Below are positions 58,852 to 64,000 of a DNA stretch of 64,000 nucleotides, piece after piece (the stretch's first letter is position 1; each line of letters begins with the position of its first letter). The DNA is from Vespula vulgaris (taxonomy: Eukaryota; Arthropoda; Insecta; Hymenoptera; Vespidae), in assembly GCF_905475345.1 (NCBI RefSeq), contig NC_066608.1:372001-436000 (forward strand). The letters run 5' to 3'. The notes beneath the pieces were generated by a model that made no database searches, was not told the DNA's origin, and was given only the letters and a program-made list of their open reading frames with translations. The translations under genes and the position numbers were made by a program.

Positions 58852-61800
58852 CGGGTGGGACCCATGAGTAGGGCTCATGGGCGTGGGCTTCTGTGCGGGT
58901 CTCCTTCTTTCTGCATCGAAAAATCGAGCTGGATTTTTGTACTCTGGTTTTCGTCGATATTCTATGTTCATCTTTTCTTCCCAATCTCATCTTCTTCACA
59001 TGTGCACGTGTTCCATTACATCTTACGGATATTCTTTTCTTTCTTTTCATTTCTGCTCCATTCTCTCGTTCTGGCTTCCTTCTCTTCTCATTTTCTTTCT
59101 ATCTCATCGCCTTTGCCTCTTCTTCGCGAATCTCGATATATCCGCGCGGGATACGGGTAGGATAGGAAGAACACTCGCGCGTGTGTCGGCGGGCACATGC
59201 GTTGTGTTCTCGGGCGCGATAATGGACATCGTTTGATTGCTAAAACGAAATGACTGGATGTGTGTCGGTTTATGTGCTGCCGAGAGAATGGTTTGCTATC
59301 CGTAAGAGTGGACTGACCCTCCTCCAGTTAGCCGCCTGAATTCTCGGTTGGTGCGTGGACGCCGCGAACGCGAATTTAGAGTCATCGTTATTTTAACACT
59401 CCCGAGAGTGTTCGGGCGCGATTAAAAGTCCTACCGGGGACTTCGTTTTATAGAACGCCGATGATTTGAACACACCGGTCACGCGAATTTCAGAGTAGAG
59501 ACCCCGTTAGACCGTGGGTCTCCAACTGCAGCAACCTCCACGCGGTGGGACCTGGGTCGGAAGTACTTGTGTTTCATCAATATCTCATGGTGTGCAAGTA
59601 TTGCCGAGCGAATGGCTGCGTTCATTAAGACTTTTCTAAAGTTTCTTCTATGTAATTCCAAATTGAACATCGCAGGACGTACATATAATATTCTTTCTTA
59701 CACTTTCCGTATATTCATTGGTAAAGTCACAGTGATTCCTATACTTTGAAATTGTTAGCTCTATAATAATTGAGATAATAGTTCAAAATTAATTATCATA
59801 GTTTCTCTCGGGTGGGACCCATGGGAGGGGCTCATGGGCGTGGGCTTCTGTGCGGGTCTCCTTTCAGTATCGAAAAATCGTGCTCTATTTTCGTACTTTG
59901 GTTTCTCTCTTCTTTTCAATTCCATCTTTTTCACACGTACACCTGTTTCATTCCATCTTGCAGGTATTCTTTTCTCTCCTTCTTTCCGAGTTCTGTCGTT
60001 TTAACATGCGCGCACGTTCCGGCTTCCATTTCTTCTCTTTCTCTTCCTCTTCTTCTCTTCTTCACTGATTTCGATACATCGGCGCAGGTCCAGTGTATCG
60101 TCGAATGGTTTGTTTCATATTCGATTGTTAGACGCGAATACGGGTAAGATAGAAAGAACACTTGCGCGTGTGTCGGCGGGCACAGGCGTGGTGTTCCCGG
60201 GCGCGATTAAAAGTCCTACGATAATGGACTTCGTTTGATTGCTAAAAACGAATAAATGACCGGTCGTGATACGGTCACCGGATGACTGTAGAGTGAGACG
60301 GTCTATGTGCTACTGAGGAGGATGGTATATGGCTATTTGTAAGGATGTTCAGTCCGTTGACTGACCCACCTTATATCTATAGTCACCTGAGTCCATGGTG
60401 AGGTGTATGCAACCCCGCGGGACCGCGAATTAGAGTAGAGTCACCGTTATTCTAGCACTCACGTGGATGTTCGGGCGCGATTAAAGTCCTACCGTGGACT
60501 TCGTTTTATTGTTCGAAATACGAAAGGCACGGACGGTCGTGCTTAAAGGTGGGATGTGGGCATCCGAGGCTGACGGCCTCAACGTTATCCCTAGTAGGAT
60601 ACCGTTGCGGACTCGATGTCTCTGTTCGCTCATGTTGCCTCGCGAACACCGGGAACGCGGATTTTAGAGTAGAGTTACCGTTGTACTAACACCACGTGAG
60701 TGTTCGGGCGCGAATTAAGTGTCCTACCGTGGACTTAGTTTAACTTGCTTAATATAGAGATAAGATTACGCCGGTAATGCGTATTTTGCAGTAGAGTCAT
60801 TCGGACACTCACGTGACTGTCCGAGCGCGATTAAAAGTCCTACCGGGGACTTCGTTTTATTTGTTCGGCGATTATTTGTTCACGCCGGTCTCGCGGATCT
60901 TAGAGAGTAGAGTCCCCGTTAGCTCGTGGGTCCCCAGATGCAGCAACCTCCAAGCGGTGGGACCTGGGTCGGTAATACTTGCGATATATCGAAATCAATG
61001 TCTTAATTATATTTAAAGTCCGTAACTAAATTATACACATAATTATAAAACGCAAGTATTACCGGGCGAATGGCTGCATATTTCTATATTTTTACAATAT
61101 CTCTCGTCTGTCTAAGTTCAATTAAACGTTAAATTAATTACATTTTACCTCGTTGGTTATATTTCGACATATAGATAAATTGAATATATCAAAATTCTAA
61201 ATTAATAAAGTTATAAAATTCAAACGAAAACGCACAGAAAACTTTTCTGTCGCACTTATGTTCTGTCATTCTTATTTATTGTTTCCTACTTTTATTACTT
61301 ATATACTTTTATTTATAATATTAATTACTTTTATTAACTTTTATTATTCAATAGTCTCGGGTGGGACCCTTGAGAGGGGCATCTTTGTCTTTAACTGTTG
61401 TCAAGGACTCATATAACACCGCTGAAATAGTTGCATATTTCAATGTTTTTTCAATAACGGAGAAATATTTTGTTTTAAAATTAAATTGTGAAGTGGGGAT
61501 AATTTTCTTTGTGAGTCGAAAACAAAATCGGATCTCTAAACGACTTTGACATTTACTAGTTTAGTTGTGCTTTGGAACTCGACGAGAGTACATAGAAATT
61601 TTCGCGGATGCCATTCGTGTAACTATTACCGAACAGTTAATTCAAATCTACAACAGTTTATTTGATTTTAGACTTGAATGCGAAGTGGGGATACACGGCT
61701 TCGAGAGACGACAACAATGTCGGGTCTTTGGCCGATCTTTATTGTTCAGTTGCGCGTTAGACTTCGACCAGTGAACTTAGAAATTTTCGGGATGCCATTC

Positions 61801-62811
61801 GTGCAAGTATTAACGAACGGTTAATTCATATCTACAACAGTTTATTTGATTTTACACTTAAATTCGAAGTGGGGATAATTTTCTGCGTGAGTCGACAACA
61901 TAGTCATTGACCGAGCTTTGTTGTTCCTAGTTCAGTCGTGCTTTGGACTTCGACCAGTGAACTTAGAAAATTTCGGGATGCCATTAGTGCAAGTATTAAC
62001 GAACGGTTAATTCATATCTACAACAGTTTATTTGATTTTACACTCAAATTCGAAGTGGGGATACACGGTTTCAAAAAACGACAACAATGTCGGGTCTTTG
62101 GCCGATCTTTATTGTTCAGTTGCTCGTTAGACTTCGACCAGTGAACTTAGAAATTTTCGGGATGCCATTCGTGCAAGTATTAACGAACGGTTAATTCATA
62201 TCTACAACAGTTTATTTGATTTTACACTTAAATTCGAAGTGGGGATAATTTTCTGCGTGAGTCGACAACATAGTCATTGACCGAGCTTTGTTGTTCCTAG
62301 TTCAGTCGTGCTTTGGACTTCGACCAGTGAACTTAGAAAATTTCGGGATGCCATTCGTGCAAGTATTAACGAACAGTTAATTCAAATATGCGACAGTTTA
62401 TTTGATTTTACACTTAAATTCGAAGTGGGGATAATTTTCTGCGTGAGTCGACAACATAGGCATTGACCGAGCTTTGTTGTTCCTAGTTCAGTCGTGCTTT
62501 GGACTTCGACCAGTGAACTTAGAAAATTTCGGGATGCCATTCGTGCAAGTATTAACGAACAGTTAATTCAAATATGCAACAGTTTATTTGATTTTAGACT
62601 TGAATGCGAAGTGGGGATACACGGCTTCGAGAGACGACAACAAAGTCGGGCCTTTGACCAACCTTTATAGTTCCTGGTTCAGTTGTGCTTTGGACTTCGA
62701 CGAGTGAACTTAGAAATTTTTGCACCTTTGCACTGAAAATCTATCTCCACGAGTGGACTTAGAAATTTTCGCACGATGCCGAAGTCGAGCGAGTATTAAC
62801 GAAGACTTAAA
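58852..62811 (+). repeat. Modules M20-M22, tandem copy of 49215-53174
   Basis: Offset 9,637 bp, and identical at every place I compared. It contains G-rich boxes at 58852, 59809 and 61358 (truncated), D at 59514-59620 and 60926-61079, and long units at about 61480-62690. Confidence 0.8.
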
Positions 62812-64000
62812 GTAAGTATATTTTTCTATCATATTTTGTTGAATGATTTATACAGTTTTCATTATAACGATGATACTAATTATTTCGTTTGTATTTTTGT
62901 TTCAGAACCTCGATGCAGACGCGCGCGTTGCAATGATGTAATCGAGTGTTAGTATCGCTAAAATAAATTTATCGCGAAGTAGAAGCAGTGTTTGTTCGTT
63001 CGCGTTTCGCGATTTAAACCATAAGTGTTTTTGCATAGACTGCGCGCAATGCAGTCTTTAGAGTCAGTGTTTGTCCGCGTAGTTTTTTGATTTTTTAACA
63101 GTCGCACAGACTGTACTTGTAAAATATAGTAGAGTTGCGTTAAGTAAATTCAGTGACCGTTCGTTAATAAGTAACTGCCGCGAATTAGAGTCAGTGCATC
63201 ACTGAAGAGGATCTCGACCAACTTCGATGTCGACCTACCTCATTTTCAACCAACTACAAATCGTCCACCCTCAATTTCGACCTAAATCGCGGTCCAGTGT
63301 TTTGGAGCCATCGCAGAACTTCTTAAGTGGTGAGTTAATTTTTAAGTCCCTCCGATCACTCAATCATGTCGAGGACGAAAGGTCCGAATCGGCACGAGTG
63401 ATTGGTTGTATTTTATAATAAAGGAGCATTGAGTGACCACGAGTAAATTTCTTCGGAGATTTACTCGTGAATGGTTCGTTATTTTTTTATTTATTTATTA
63501 GATCAGGATAGAATCTTCTTGCTTAAACGCGTTAACAATAATGATTTGAAATTTTAAATATTTGAATGCATTTTTAAATAATTTTGTCCCGCGAGAATAG
63601 TACAAAAATCGCGATATTCGTGAATTTTAATAATACATAAGCAAGAAGACATTCGCGATGGATAGTTTCTGGATTACAAGCGAGATTGTATAATTTATTT
63701 CCTAATAATTAGAATAATCGCTTGTAAGAAGGAGCGTCCAATGATTTTTCATTACATTTTTAGATAAAGATTAATTAATTTTATTAATAAAAGAAAAGTC
63801 TCAATAGAGTCATTGCTTTTGAAAGAGTAGAGTAGAGTCATTGCTTTTGAAAGAATAAAGTAGAGTAGAGAAAAGACAAAGAGACTTGTAAAATCACTAC
63901 GCGTAGAACATAGAACAAGTTAATCGATTTTTAGCTTAGGATTTTCAGCAATTAATATATTAATTCTCGTTTCTCTACCGATGCTTTCTCGATTTTTCGT
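62812..64000 (+). ncRNA. Tail segment T5, cut by the window end
   Basis: The intron is 62812-62905 and the exon runs to a GTGAGT donor at about 63330. Hairpins match T4. The pairing arm AGGAGCATTGAGTGACCAC is at about 63423; its partner would lie beyond the window. The sequence stops just before the expected TTCAG acceptor. Confidence 0.65.

Larger units (their letters stand above)
13898..64000 (+). ncRNA. Candidate giant plus-strand spliced, structured noncoding locus
   Basis: From 13.9 kb to the window end the plus strand carries repeated splice donors and acceptors (GTAAG.../pyrimidine tract-AG) around repeated exons. In order: 5' exons, a 13-unit exon array, composite 162-bp and 54-bp arrays, then five super-units ending in homologous tail segments. 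Stops occur in all frames of most predicted exons, so it is not a normal coding gene. It may be one long transcript or a cluster with alternative ends at each tail segment. It runs off the right edge inside T5. The strand is set by splice-site polarity and by the fixed orientation of D and H1 elements. Confidence 0.5.

Noticed and set aside
29630..60920. H/ACA snoRNA chain, since AGAGTA in the linker fits the ANANNA H box
   Set aside because: I cannot find a consistent ACA box or paired guide pockets in the flanking hairpins. The match is short and expected by chance.
28681..62811. Transposon or retrotransposon array
   Set aside because: No reverse transcriptase, transposase, terminal repeats or target-site duplications are visible. 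The repeats are tandem and ordered.

Overview
The window looks like an AT-rich animal nuclear genome. Short introns (56-95 nt) with long pyrimidine tracts, the lack of obvious CpG depletion, and DREF-type TATCGATA motifs suggest an insect, perhaps a hymenopteran; the taxon is a guess. I found no convincing protein-coding gene. Open frames are short, low-complexity, or products of repeats whose period is a multiple of three. What the sequence does show is a large locus of repeated, spliced-looking, highly structured noncoding sequence.

Layout. 0-5.4 kb: AT-rich flank with tandem repeats, short hairpin motifs and one diverged structured element on the minus strand. 5.5-13.9 kb: a minus-strand unit with recognisable exons and structured segments, diverged from but clearly homologous to segments repeated on the plus strand further right. 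11.7-13.9 kb: a bidirectional-promoter-like region present as two copies about 1.6 kb apart. 13.9-15.1 kb: candidate 5' exons of a plus-strand unit. 15.1-18.0 kb: 13 tandem exon+intron units of about 210 bp, each with a NotI palindrome. 18.1-27.3 kb: composite arrays built from 162-bp exon/microintron units (about 37 copies of one donor), longer variants, and blocks of a 54-bp repeat. 27.3-64 kb: five super-units, each starting with a tail segment (T1-T5 at 27.3, 34.1, 45.0, 53.2 and 62.8 kb), followed by modules. A module holds a G-rich box, a pyrimidine tract with 3' splice site, GC-rich hairpins joined by a TTAGAGTAGAGTC-type linker, and a panhandle (element D) with an AT-rich loop. The T5 super-unit runs off the window.

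The strongest observation is that base pairing is kept while sequence changes. This holds for paired hairpins in the T exons against the minus-strand paralogue, for a long-range duplex within each T segment, for the D panhandle (18 plus-strand and 2 minus-strand copies), and for several GC-rich hairpins. I therefore read the locus as a head-to-head pair of paralogous, structured, intron-rich noncoding transcription units; the plus-strand partner has expanded enormously. Transcription, splicing and function are inferred. The last 5.5 kb look like a near-identical tandem copy of 48.9-54.4 kb (period 9,637 bp).
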